Positions 8,489 through 17,093 of a stretch of 53,653 nucleotides of DNA are shown in pieces; position 1 is the stretch's first letter; every line of letters begins with the position of its first letter. The position numbers and the translations under genes are program-made. Location of the stretch: the NCBI GenBank assembly GCA_047620505.1, contig JBLHKS010000023.1:1-53653 (forward strand). Direction: 5' to 3'. This DNA comes from JBLHKS01 sp047620505 (GTDB lineage: Bacteria > Verrucomicrobiota > Verrucomicrobiia > Verrucomicrobiales > DEV007). The notes below the pieces were generated by a model that was given only the letters and a program-made list of their open reading frames with translations, had not been told where the DNA came from and ran no database searches.

Positions 8489-8926
8489 TCAGGGGTCACA
8501 TCGTATATCGAGTTGTTCGAGCGATGTCAGCTTCCCCGTCGGCTCCCAAAGTTCGTTTCGCAAACGATAGCGGCTGGCCATGCCGAGAGTCAGGCGTTTG
8601 AGTTTTTTAAAGGCTGTCAGGCTCTCGAGATCCGCCTCGGTTATTTCGCCGATAACGACGTAGAGCTCTTCAAGGTCTTTCAGATGCGTTAGGCCGTTTA
8701 AGACCTCGACGCTGCCGCCTTTCACGACAACAGCAGCGGTGTCTGCAGTAAGCGCTTTGGCTTTTTCGGCGTCAGAAATCTGCGGCGCATCTGAGAGGCC
8801 GAACGCCTCAATTTCGGCGTCAATCCGTGCGATATCCTTATCGGTGAGTTTCCAACGAGGATTATCAGCACCTGCGGCGGCTGAAATCAGTGAGGCTGTG
8901 GCAAGCAAGTAAATCGTCTTCATCAA
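8489..8926 (-). CDS. Small secreted leucine-rich-repeat-like protein, possibly truncated
   Basis: The 145-residue product has a Sec signal (MMKTIYLLATASLISAAAGA) and then leucine-rich-repeat-like units: LNGLTHLKDLEELYVVIGEI, LTAFKKLKRLTLGM and LTSLEQLDIRCDP. It ends abruptly after DIRCDP at a TGA, in the middle of a repeat, and the frame remains open beyond (see 8348-8488). It is therefore probably the front of a longer gene of ~192 codons interrupted by a stop. The C-D-P-TGA context looks like a CxxU motif, which is why recoding is considered as well as decay. The start is supported by the signal peptide. Confidence 0.6.
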   Translation of the reverse strand: MMKTIYLLATASLISAAAGADNPRWKLTDKDIARIDAEIEAFGLSDAPQISDAEKAKALTADTAAVVVKGGSVEVLNGLTHLKDLEELYVVIGEITEADLESLTAFKKLKRLTLGMASRYRLRNELWEPTGKLTSLEQLDIRCDP

Positions 8927-9052
8927 AGTTTGGAAACGAACGACGTGCTTGACTGATTGCCAACTGTTTTGCCATCGCCTCTCGATTCGGCACCTACGGC
9001 ATTTTTTCCGACTCCGGAATGGACTCGACGAAGATCCGACTTAAACGAAAAC

Positions 9053-10327
9053 ATGAAACTTCTCTTCCCTTTAATTCTCCTTTCTCTCGCGCGGCTGAGC
9101 TTTGCCGCAGTGACCATCGATATCTCGACGGATCGCGATGACTCAATCTATGATCTCGGTGCCGAAGTCACTTTCACGATCACGGCAAAAGAGAACGACC
9201 AGCCGATCGATCCCAGCAAGATTCAATGGACCCTCAGCGTCGACGGTTTTGGCAAACTTCAAGAGGGCCAAGGACCATTGGCCAAAGGCTCTATTGATCA
9301 TCCCGGATTCCTCCTGCTGACAGGGACGGCCACCGGTGCAGACGGAAAAAAGGTTACCGGCTACGCCTCCGCCGGGTCCGCGCCGACTAAAATTCCGGTT
9401 AGCATGAAGCCGCCAGCCGATTTCGATGAATTCTGGGCGGCACAGCGCGCGAAGCTTGCGAAATCGCCAATGGAATTCACTCAAGAGCCGGCAAAAGCCG
9501 AGAAGGGAATCGAAGCTGTCGACATTCAAATTCAAGCCGAGACGGACGGCCCACCAGTCTCTGGCTACTTTGCAAAACCGACTGCCGCCGAGCCAAAATC
9601 GCTACCGGCAGTTCTTTGGGTTCACGGCGCTGGCGTCCGGAGTTCGTCGCTCGGTCAAGCGCTGATCGGCGCCCGAGGGGGATTTCTATCGATGGACATC
9701 AACGCGCACGGAATCCCAAATGGTAAACAGGGCGACTTCTACAAGGAGCTGACCGCTGGAAAGCTGAATAACTACCGTTTCGATGGGCGCGAAAGCCGCG
9801 ACACGATTTATTTTCGCGGAATGATCTTGCGCTTGGCACGGGCAATCGATTTTCTTACATCACAACCGGAATGGGACGGAAAAGTGATGGCCGTGATCGG
9901 CCATAGCCAAGGCGGTCTACAAGCTCTCGCCGCTGGCGGTTTGGATGATCGGGTTACATTCATCGGTTCCGGGGTTCCCGCTGGCTGTGATCACACTGGC
10001 ATGGTAGCTGACCGCATTAGCGGCTGGCCAAAGATAGTTCCAAACCCCTCTGGCGAAGAGCCAGACCCCGCTATTATCAAAGCGACCCGCTACATCGATG
10101 CCGTCAACTTCGCCAGTCGTTGCAAGGCCGACGCAATCGTCAGCGTCGGTTTCATCGATCGTGTCTGCCCGCCAACCAGCGTCTATGCTGCCTACAATGC
10201 GCTTTCTGGCAAGAAGCAGATCATAAACGAGCCCGCAATGGGCCACGCCGCACCGGAGCCGATCAAAAAGCAGTTCTGGGAAGCACTCGAGGCACATGTC
10301 GCCTCGAAATCGGCTGACACTCGATAG
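9053..10327 (+). CDS. Secreted acetylxylan esterase (AXE1 / CE7-type alpha/beta-hydrolase)
   Basis: The ATG at 9053 opens a Sec signal (MKLLFPLILLSLARLSFA) and gives 424 residues. Residues ~20-115 look like an Ig-like domain. The AXE1-type hydrolase begins at PPADFDEFWAAQRAKLA. The nucleophile elbow is GHSQGG with Ser285. A likely Asp is in VGFIDRVCPPTSVY and the His is in MGHAAPEP. The family removes acetyl groups from xylan oligosaccharides or cephalosporin C. Context is a run of exported catabolic hydrolases. There is no iterated palindrome in this gene, which lies inside one of the longer gaps (8.3-11.3 kb). Confidence 0.85.
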   Translation: MKLLFPLILLSLARLSFAAVTIDISTDRDDSIYDLGAEVTFTITAKENDQPIDPSKIQWTLSVDGFGKLQEGQGPLAKGSIDHPGFLLLTGTATGADGKKVTGYASAGSAPTKIPVSMKPPADFDEFWAAQRAKLAKSPMEFTQEPAKAEKGIEAVDIQIQAETDGPPVSGYFAKPTAAEPKSLPAVLWVHGAGVRSSSLGQALIGARGGFLSMDINAHGIPNGKQGDFYKELTAGKLNNYRFDGRESRDTIYFRGMILRLARAIDFLTSQPEWDGKVMAVIGHSQGGLQALAAGGLDDRVTFIGSGVPAGCDHTGMVADRISGWPKIVPNPSGEEPDPAIIKATRYIDAVNFASRCKADAIVSVGFIDRVCPPTSVYAAYNALSGKKQIINEPAMGHAAPEPIKKQFWEALEAHVASKSADTR

Positions 10328-10339
10328 GTCGCACCGCGG

Positions 10340-11017
10340 CTACTGAGTGGCGCTCATTACAGGGGCAGCTCCCGAACAGATTGGACATCCCTCATTCCAA
10401 TCTTGATAGATTTTCTGAAACCACTCGCCGTTGTCTCCACTCTGGAATCGCTTGAGCGCGGCCTCTCCATCATTACGCATCTCCGCAAGTTTTCCGCGTA
10501 GTTCTGTCGTCTCTTCCTCCGTCAGTCGGAGATTTATGATGCGCTGATCGATCCATTTTTCGATCACTCCCTGAACCGCGTCGCGGCACGGTTGTCCGCC
10601 TTTTGCCATTTGTTCTCTCGTCAGCAAATCCAGTCCCTGCCCGAAAGTGTCAGACGAAACGTTAGAGCTCTTCCCTATTTGTTGCGTTAGCTGTAATCTG
10701 TCCGCATACAATTGAAAGCCATCGAACGCAGGCGAACAAACTGGGCAAGTGTAGACAAAATTCTTGCTTCGCTCCCGACGTCCATCTTCCAACAGCGGGA
10801 TAATTTTATTAATGTCTGCGCGGTTGAGACCGTCGTTGTAGCAGCCTTCAAGGACGGCAAAAAACAGGAACCGATATTCTGGCTTATAGAATCCCTCCGG
10901 CGGCACGCTTCTTTCAGGCTGCAGTTTGACTTCCTGCGTTTGGCCGATCGATGAGCTAAGGAGCAGAGCAACGAGAAACAAAAAGATCATCTGGGTGGGA
11001 AACGTCAGCTTTTTCAT
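10340..11017 (-). CDS. Secreted hypothetical protein with two C-P-x-C motifs
   Basis: This family is not recognised. The 225-residue protein has a Sec signal (MKKLTFPTQMIFLFLVALLLSSS...). Two C-P-x-C motifs stand out, YTCPVCSPAFDG at ~90 and EGCPICSGAAP near the C-terminus, with a helical, charged middle. The pattern suggests a metal (zinc-ribbon-like) or disulfide structure in the exported protein, but that is inference. It converges on the acetylxylan esterase, 12 bp away. Nothing in the context fixes its function. Confidence 0.65.
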   Translation of the reverse strand: MKKLTFPTQMIFLFLVALLLSSSIGQTQEVKLQPERSVPPEGFYKPEYRFLFFAVLEGCYNDGLNRADINKIIPLLEDGRRERSKNFVYTCPVCSPAFDGFQLYADRLQLTQQIGKSSNVSSDTFGQGLDLLTREQMAKGGQPCRDAVQGVIEKWIDQRIINLRLTEEETTELRGKLAEMRNDGEAALKRFQSGDNGEWFQKIYQDWNEGCPICSGAAPVMSATQ

Positions 11018-11113
11018 AATGGAATCCTACGCCAGGTGGACCGATTTATTGTCACCACGTCGTAAAAAAATCAGATGATGGACATTTCGAATCGTCCGCG
11101 CGAACCTCCTCCC

Positions 11114-11935
11114 ATGAATCACATTCAAAAACTTCTTCGCGTATGTCTGACGACTTTTGCCTTCCTGGCCCTCGCCTGTTCATCGCTCGCCGAGCATGAA
11201 GGGAAGCTCCAGATCCTTCTCCTTGGTGATAGCACAACGGAAGGCAGCATCCCGCGCCGGATTAAACCCGACGGTCCGCATCTTGAAAAGGTGATTGAGC
11301 AGCTGCTGGCAGCCGAGGGTGATTTGCCGCCCTGCCATGCGATCAATTCCGGTGTCAGCGGCGAGACGATCCAACGATTGATCGATTCTGGTCGCTATGA
11401 TCGCGATGCCGCGAAACTGCCGGGTCTCGATTACATTTTCATTCGTTACGGAATCAACGACCGATCTAAGCTTGAAAATTTCGAGAAAGACTTCCCTGAA
11501 GATTTTCACGAGCTGCTTGCGCGTCTTCGCAAGGATCATCCGGAAGCGTTGTTGATCCCAATGACCGTGATTCCATTCGCGAATCAAGAGGTCAGTGAAC
11601 AGATCAATGAACTTGTCCGCGAAGTTGCCAAGAAGGAGGAACTGGACGTTTTCGATATCTACCCGCGCTACGCAGCTGAGTTAGAGAAGGGGCCGAATAT
11701 GCTGAATTACCGTCGGTATTCGCTCGATAAAGTGCCTGAGAAATTCCATGACCTAGTTAAGCCGTTTATCGACGGTCCAACCGTTGTCGTCATGGCGAAT
11801 GAGCTGGACGGAATCCTCGGTCACTTGCCGGGATGGACGGGCGATCGGCATCCGAATCTGGCTGGCTACAACGTGATCGCTGACGAAACCGTGAAATATT
11901 TGGCGGAGCTCCTTCGGTCTAAACCTTCGGCTTGA
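11114..11935 (+). CDS. Secreted SGNH/GDSL-family esterase
   Basis: The ATG at 11114 (MNHIQKLLRVCLTTFAFLALACSSLA) gives a signal peptide and 273 residues. SGNH blocks are clear: block I LLLGDSTTEG (nucleophile Ser), block III YGINDRS (Asn), and block V GDRHPNLAGY (Asp-x-His). Such enzymes deacetylate or de-esterify carbohydrates or lipids outside the cytoplasm. It converges on the next gene and overlaps its end by 17 bp. The iterated palindrome at 11297 (one end mismatch) is read as EQLLAAE, in a helix between blocks I and II. Confidence 0.85.
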   Translation: MNHIQKLLRVCLTTFAFLALACSSLAEHEGKLQILLLGDSTTEGSIPRRIKPDGPHLEKVIEQLLAAEGDLPPCHAINSGVSGETIQRLIDSGRYDRDAAKLPGLDYIFIRYGINDRSKLENFEKDFPEDFHELLARLRKDHPEALLIPMTVIPFANQEVSEQINELVREVAKKEELDVFDIYPRYAAELEKGPNMLNYRRYSLDKVPEKFHDLVKPFIDGPTVVVMANELDGILGHLPGWTGDRHPNLAGYNVIADETVKYLAELLRSKPSA

Positions 11936-13154
11936 TGAACAAGACTCGACTGCGTTCGATCCAGCCGAGTCTGAGGTCGACTCGAAACCAGCCGTCGCTA
12001 TTTTTCTTCTGAAATCGTGTTGGCGAGGTTTTGCCGAATTCTTTTAGATCATACTGCGCCCATGTATTGCCGAGATCAGTCGAAATGATAATACCTGTGT
12101 TGTAAGGAGATGCCGGACCATAGTGCGCTGACAGAATCACGTCGTCTTCGATAATCATGTTGGCGGATTCGTATTCCGGATCGAACAGCATGGTATGTTT
12201 CGATCGATCTGCGAGATCCTGAGGTTCGCAGCGGAAGATTCCGCGATCGTGACGTGGAGTCAGTTTCGGACCGTTGGCGTCAGCCGCCCAATAAAGTTGG
12301 CCATCGACGAAATTGATTCCGCCCGACTTGTAGCGGGAGTTGGAATTCGCTGAAACGACGACTTTCCATTCCCAACTGTCGGCATCGCGATCGTAGACTC
12401 CGCGCAGCCAGTGACATTCGTGTCCGTGCCCGCGATCGATGTCACCGGTGCAGGCGTAATACGCGTCTTCAGTTGGATTGTAGGCTACAGAATGAATGTG
12501 GCGGCAAATCACCGAGTTATCCGGATCGCCCAGGACAGTCTCAGATTCTTTCTCCTGAAACTTTGGATTCTGGCCAAACGAATAGGCAATTTTGACGGTC
12601 TCGCCCTGATCTGTAGAATAATAGATGTTATTCGGAACAGGCCCGCCGAGGACGTTGCAATAATTCCCCCAAACCAGCATTTCTTCGCCGTCGACATCCC
12701 AAGTATGCACGCCATCAAGCGGATGAAAATACCAACCGGGCTTATCCGGATCTTTCGGCGTGTGTAGAACGTAGTCGCTCCCGTCGATGTCCTTTACGAT
12801 GATCTGTCGGTGGGTCTTGAGGCGATCGGTGCTCAGGTAGAGTTTTGTGCGCGTTGCAAAGAGGATATTTCCATTCTTTAGAAACGTGCTGAACGTAATG
12901 TTCTCGGCATTAGAAAACTCAGCGCTGGACGGCCAGGTCTGACCGTTGTCCTCGGAGAGGAAGATTTTCCCATCGCCGAATCCAAAAGCTTGGTTATCTC
13001 GCTGAGAGTCGCTGTAAGGGGCTTCCGGTGCGAGTCGATACCAGAAGTGATCGGTCTCGCCAATTTCTTCATCGGCGTGGAGGGAGCTCAGAACGCCGCC
13101 AGCAGCTGCTGTGGCGGCTCCAAGGAATTGGCGGCGAGATGGTTGATTGGTCAT
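11919..13154 (-). CDS. Tat-exported BNR/Asp-box beta-propeller (sialidase-like)
   Basis: The 411-residue protein has a twin-arginine signal (QPSRRQFLGAATAAAGGVL). Several Asp-box motifs mark propeller blades: LSEDNGQTWPS, YYSTDQGETVK and IISTDLGNTWAQ. The fold fits exo-sialidase-like or related six-bladed propellers. I do not see a convincing full set of sialidase catalytic residues, so binding or lyase activity is possible. The Tat signal implies folding in the cytoplasm, perhaps with a cofactor or metal. The iterated palindrome at 13100 lies within the signal peptide, read AAA, and is embedded in a longer imperfect palindrome GCCGCC...GGCGGC. Confidence 0.75.
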   Translation of the reverse strand: MTNQPSRRQFLGAATAAAGGVLSSLHADEEIGETDHFWYRLAPEAPYSDSQRDNQAFGFGDGKIFLSEDNGQTWPSSAEFSNAENITFSTFLKNGNILFATRTKLYLSTDRLKTHRQIIVKDIDGSDYVLHTPKDPDKPGWYFHPLDGVHTWDVDGEEMLVWGNYCNVLGGPVPNNIYYSTDQGETVKIAYSFGQNPKFQEKESETVLGDPDNSVICRHIHSVAYNPTEDAYYACTGDIDRGHGHECHWLRGVYDRDADSWEWKVVVSANSNSRYKSGGINFVDGQLYWAADANGPKLTPRHDRGIFRCEPQDLADRSKHTMLFDPEYESANMIIEDDVILSAHYGPASPYNTGIIISTDLGNTWAQYDLKEFGKTSPTRFQKKNSDGWFRVDLRLGWIERSRVLFIKPKV

Positions 13155-13269
13155 AGTCGTTTTCGGCTAACAATTCTTCGTCTATTCGCCAACCTCTGTC
13201 CGCAATACGCGAGTTCAACGCAAATCTCCGACGCTTGCCAGTTTGGCCCCAGTCGCTTACCGCAGTCTG

Positions 13270-14019
13270 GTGAAGAATCTCATCGCACTCCTTTTTGCCA
13301 TTTCGTTCTCCATCGGTATTGCTGCTGAACCGGAAACGCCTACGAAGTTTTTCCTGATCGGCAACTCGCTGACTTGGGACACCGTGCCGCCGAATCTCGA
13401 TGGCGATACGCAATGGCATGTCGATTGCGGCAAGCCGCTGCCATACATTTTTGCTAACCCTGACGAGCCGTGCGTGAAGACGTCGACACTCTGGCCCAAA
13501 GCCCTGGCTGAAAAGCAATACGACGTCATTGCGCTCCAAGTTCACTATGGATCGACGCTAGGCGAGGACGCGGCGACCATTTCTGAAATTATCACCAAGC
13601 AGCCCGACGCCGTGATCGTGATCCACACGGGTTGGGCGCGGCATGCCGAACGGGCGGAGGAATGGGAGATAAAATCGGGGGCCGTGGACGCGCCGATGCA
13701 GCATCACATCGCATATTTCGATGCCTTGTTGGCGACTTTGCGCGAGGCACATCCTGACAGATCGTTCAGCCGGACGCGGGCGATGGACATGCTCCAGCAG
13801 GTGGTCGAGGACGTGAAAACTGGCAAAGAGCCGATCGCCAGCGTTGACGAATTGTATCGCGACAAAGTCCACATGAACGTGGCTACCGGCCGTTATTTGA
13901 TGCACAACGCGATGCGTCACGCGCTGGGTCAGCCGCGGTCGGCGAATGGGTTCGCGAAGCTAGAGCCAGAGATGAAGAAATATCTCGATTCAGTTCTGGA
14001 TCGCGTGTTAGGCGAGTAG
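13270..14019 (+). CDS. Secreted SGNH-like hydrolase
   Basis: The GTG at 13270 is the best start because it opens a signal peptide directly (MKNLIALLFAISFSIGIAA), giving 249 residues. Block I is FLIGNSLTWD (Ser) and the C-terminal Asp/His pair is in LYRDKVHMNVATG, so it fits the SGNH superfamily. The middle is divergent and the substrate is unknown. It lies on the opposite strand from the Tat propeller, with about 115 bp between the two starts. No iterated palindrome falls in it. Confidence 0.7.
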   Translation: MKNLIALLFAISFSIGIAAEPETPTKFFLIGNSLTWDTVPPNLDGDTQWHVDCGKPLPYIFANPDEPCVKTSTLWPKALAEKQYDVIALQVHYGSTLGEDAATISEIITKQPDAVIVIHTGWARHAERAEEWEIKSGAVDAPMQHHIAYFDALLATLREAHPDRSFSRTRAMDMLQQVVEDVKTGKEPIASVDELYRDKVHMNVATGRYLMHNAMRHALGQPRSANGFAKLEPEMKKYLDSVLDRVLGE

Positions 14020-14072
14020 CGATATTATCAAAAGCGATCTGGTCAGCGGGGCACTTCTCTTTAGAATTGCTT

Positions 14073-15914
14073 ATGATTAGATTTTCTCGCGCAGTTCTCA
14101 TCCTGCTTTTCGCTCTCCAATCGATCCCCGCTCAAGCACAGGATGCTGAACCAGAGATCGTTCACCGAAGCACATCCAAAGGCATCGAATATGGATTGTG
14201 GCGAGCCGGGGCGACGGCCGATGTCACGGAGCCTGCGCCTACGCTTTTCGTTCTCGCGAGCAACATCGACTCAACGCTGAGCAGTCCGTACTTTCGTCAG
14301 GCTGGCGAAGATCTGGCGAAGCGCGGCTACCTGCTTGTCTCGATCGATTTGCCGTGCCACGGCGCGCGAGTAGACGCTGAAAATCCGGCTGGACTCAGCG
14401 GCTGGAGAACCCTTGCAAAACGCGGTGAAGATTTCGTCGCTGAGAACAACGCGCGGCTGTCCGCAGTGCTCGACGAGTTGATCAAATCCGGCCTGACAGA
14501 CCCAGAACAAGTTGCGGTCTGCGGCACATCACGCGGCGGATTTCTGGCGATCCATTTTGCGGCTGAGGACGCTCGAGTGGCGTGTGCTGCGGGCTTTGCC
14601 CCGGTTACCGACCTCGCGGCACTGAGCGAATTCAAAGGATTGGAGTCAGACGAATTTGTTAAATCGCTCGGCTTGGAGAGCCGCGCAGACAGGCTCGCTG
14701 GTCGCCCGATCTGGATTGTGATCGGCGATGTCGATGAACGTGTCGGAACCGACAAGGCGGTCGGTCTTGGGGAAGCGATTCGCGCCGCTTCGGAGGCGAA
14801 AGGCATCGAAACCCGCGCGGAAGTTCACGTAAAACCTGAGCCGCGTGGACACACCACGCCTGCTGGAGCGGCGGACGAAGCGGCAGGGTGGATCCACCAG
14901 CAGCTGCTGGCTTCAGCGGCTGCCGAGCCTGTGCGAGTTGGCGTCCTCGGATTCGACAGCTACCAAGCGATCGCCTTTACTCAACTCTTCCACAAGCCAC
15001 CTACCGATAATCATGACATTCGAGGTCTGAAAGTCGTCGCCGCTTGGCCCGGCGGCAGTCCGGATATCGAGAAGACGATCGAAGATATCGAGCGTTGGAG
15101 GCCTCGCTTTGTTGATCAGGGCGTCCCCATCGTTGATACGGTTGAGGCCGTGTTAGAGCAGTCCGACGCGATCATTATCATGAGCGTCGATGGCCGCGCG
15201 CACCTCGACGCAGCTGCGAGTGCTCTGCGAGCTAAGAAGCCCGTCTACATTGGGCGTCCGATGGCGGCATCGCTTGAGGACGTGATCGAGATTTTTCAAA
15301 TCGCGGAGGAAAACGAGACACCGCTGTTTTCCTGCTCGCAGCATCGCTTCAGCCCGGGTTTTATTGGGATGCGAAACCATCCGGAAGTTGGTATTGTTAG
15401 AGGCTGCGACGTTTTTGGCGGCGTCGAGACCGAGCCGCATCACCCGGAGTTTTTCTGGCATTCGATCCACAGTTTCGAGACGCTCTACACGATCATGGGT
15501 GCTGGCGCAGAGTCGGTGTCTCGGGCGTCTACCACGGAGGCCGAATTGGTAACCGGGGTCTGGGCTGACGGACGAATTGGGACCTACCGCGGAATCAAAA
15601 CCGGAGCCGTCGCCTACAGCGCGTTGGTTTTTGGTGACGAGGGTGTCGCGCGCGCCGGAAAGTACGGCTACGCAGCGCCGGTTAACGGCGTTGTTCCGAA
15701 AGGCCGATACAAAGGTTATGAAGGCGTCGCTACCGAGATCGCGAAGTTCTTCAAAACTCAGCAGCTACCAATCGAGCCGAGCGAGACGATCGAACTCTGG
15801 GCGTTCATGGAAGCGGCTCACGAAAGCAAGCGCCGGGGCGGTGTACCCGTGAAAATTGAGGAAGTGTTAGAAGCCGCGCGGAAGCGGGTTGCCGAGCGAA
15901 CGAAGCCGCGCTGA
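14073..15914 (+). CDS. Secreted fusion: alpha/beta-hydrolase + Gfo/Idh/MocA-type oxidoreductase
   Basis: The 613-residue protein starts at ATG 14073 with a signal peptide (MIRFSRAVLILLFALQSIPAQA). Residues ~30-275 form an alpha/beta-hydrolase with nucleophile elbow CGTSRGG (Ser153) and a late His in EPRGHTTP. Residues ~285-613 form a Gfo/Idh/MocA-type dehydrogenase: Rossmann start VRVGVLGFDSY, then YIGRPMAASLEDVIEI and a beta-rich C-terminal domain. The two are joined at the short segment HQQLLASAAAE, which is encoded by a perfect 14-bp copy of the iterated palindrome (14897-14910). The nucleotide-binding GxG is less canonical than usual. It probably acts on a sugar or sugar ester outside the cytoplasm; the substrate is not known. 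Confidence 0.8.
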   Translation: MIRFSRAVLILLFALQSIPAQAQDAEPEIVHRSTSKGIEYGLWRAGATADVTEPAPTLFVLASNIDSTLSSPYFRQAGEDLAKRGYLLVSIDLPCHGARVDAENPAGLSGWRTLAKRGEDFVAENNARLSAVLDELIKSGLTDPEQVAVCGTSRGGFLAIHFAAEDARVACAAGFAPVTDLAALSEFKGLESDEFVKSLGLESRADRLAGRPIWIVIGDVDERVGTDKAVGLGEAIRAASEAKGIETRAEVHVKPEPRGHTTPAGAADEAAGWIHQQLLASAAAEPVRVGVLGFDSYQAIAFTQLFHKPPTDNHDIRGLKVVAAWPGGSPDIEKTIEDIERWRPRFVDQGVPIVDTVEAVLEQSDAIIIMSVDGRAHLDAAASALRAKKPVYIGRPMAASLEDVIEIFQIAEENETPLFSCSQHRFSPGFIGMRNHPEVGIVRGCDVFGGVETEPHHPEFFWHSIHSFETLYTIMGAGAESVSRASTTEAELVTGVWADGRIGTYRGIKTGAVAYSALVFGDEGVARAGKYGYAAPVNGVVPKGRYKGYEGVATEIAKFFKTQQLPIEPSETIELWAFMEAAHESKRRGGVPVKIEEVLEAARKRVAERTKPR

Positions 15915-15916
15915 AC

Positions 15917-16996
15917 TTAGTCTCCAAGCGGCCAGCCCGGCAATTCGCCACAGGCTTGAAGCGCGAGAACTGCGAATGCCGATCCGGTGTTCGAAATCAA
16001 ATTACCCGCGTCGTTGACAGGCGATTGAGTGAACCATTTTCCGCTCTCTCGCTGGTTTGCGAACAGCCACTTGATGCCGCGTTGGATCCTCGGATCGTCG
16101 GCAGGAATTCCGAGATCGCGCGCGATGATGATCACCAGACCAGTTCCGTAGGCGTCGCTGGTTTTCGTATCGAGCTGTCCCGTGTCCTCGGTCACGAGCC
16201 CCTTCCAATCAGTCAGAAACCCGGCCGTCGACCAACCGCCATCCAGCAGCTGCTGGGCGAATAATTCGTCGAGCGTCCCAGCGCGCTCGTCTGCTGTCGC
16301 GATGCCGTCGATGCGTTTCGAGCACCACGCAAGCATCGCGCGATGGTGGAGAGACTTCGGTGGATCGGCCTTGAGGTAGGCCCGAAGTTTGGTTAGACCT
16401 GCCTTCGCATTTTTGGTCTCAGCGTAGCCGTCAGGCGCGACGCCAACCGTCAACGCAGCGAGCGTAACGCCGTAGTGATCATCGATTTCCATGGGTGCGT
16501 AGTCGCAATCCGGCCAGCGCCAGCCGCCGTCTTCACGCTGAACCGTCCACATCAAGTCTAACGTTTGCCGCGCCTCAGCGCTGAGTTTCCCTGTTGTTTG
16601 AAGATCGTTGAAAACCAAACCGGTGCTGACGACGATTGGCCAGAAGCCTTGGCCCTCGGTGGGTGGTCGCTTCGCCCATCGCTCAGTCAAGTAAGCCTCG
16701 TAAAACTCGCGGACTTCGCCTGAATCCTTCGTGATCGAGCTCAACGCAGGCCGAGCCATCAGATAAGGCATGTTCGTGTGGCAGGTCGCGCACTTTTTGG
16801 TCTTCTGCCAGGTCAGGGCGGCGCGATCAAGATAATGCGCGGCATTTTCCGCAGAGTACTGCGTGGAAATCGGCTCATCCGGAGTGATTTTTTCCAACTT
16901 GTCTGGAACATCCGCCAGAGTGATTTTTTCCTCAGCCGCCACGGAGCCAGCCAATGCCAACGCCGCCGTCAGAAAGATTCGAAATGAAACGGTCAT
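15917..16996 (-). CDS. Secreted protein with c-type heme motif and squalene-cyclase-like alpha/alpha barrel
   Basis: The 359-residue protein has a Sec signal (MTVSFRIFLTAALALAGSVAA). Near residue 68 a CATCH motif (C-x-x-C-H) indicates covalent heme c. The rest has terpene-cyclase/prenyltransferase-type repeats with QW-like motifs: QREDGGWRWPDCDY, QLLDGGWSTAG and QRESGKWFTQ. The family is seen in planctomycetes and verrucomicrobia as exported proteins, not as true hopene cyclases; no DxDD catalytic motif is visible. Function is unknown and may be redox-linked. The palindrome at 16244 encodes QQLL inside one of the QW-type repeats. Confidence 0.75.
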   Translation of the reverse strand: MTVSFRIFLTAALALAGSVAAEEKITLADVPDKLEKITPDEPISTQYSAENAAHYLDRAALTWQKTKKCATCHTNMPYLMARPALSSITKDSGEVREFYEAYLTERWAKRPPTEGQGFWPIVVSTGLVFNDLQTTGKLSAEARQTLDLMWTVQREDGGWRWPDCDYAPMEIDDHYGVTLAALTVGVAPDGYAETKNAKAGLTKLRAYLKADPPKSLHHRAMLAWCSKRIDGIATADERAGTLDELFAQQLLDGGWSTAGFLTDWKGLVTEDTGQLDTKTSDAYGTGLVIIIARDLGIPADDPRIQRGIKWLFANQRESGKWFTQSPVNDAGNLISNTGSAFAVLALQACGELPGWPLGD

Positions 16997-17093
16997 GAAA
17001 AACTTTTAGCCCCTCGTCGCCTGGATTCAACCGCGCCGCTCTTCAGTCGGCTGTGGACGAGCAGGGAAGAATCAGTAACTTTGGCTCCAATCC

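Noticed and set aside
14073..15914. Frameshift or assembly join of two neighbouring genes
   Set aside because: The frame is continuous through the junction, codon use is gene-like on both sides, and the second half has no signal peptide or start of its own.
15917..16996. Squalene-hopene cyclase
   Set aside because: It is exported, half the normal length, carries a heme-c motif and lacks a DxDD acid motif.
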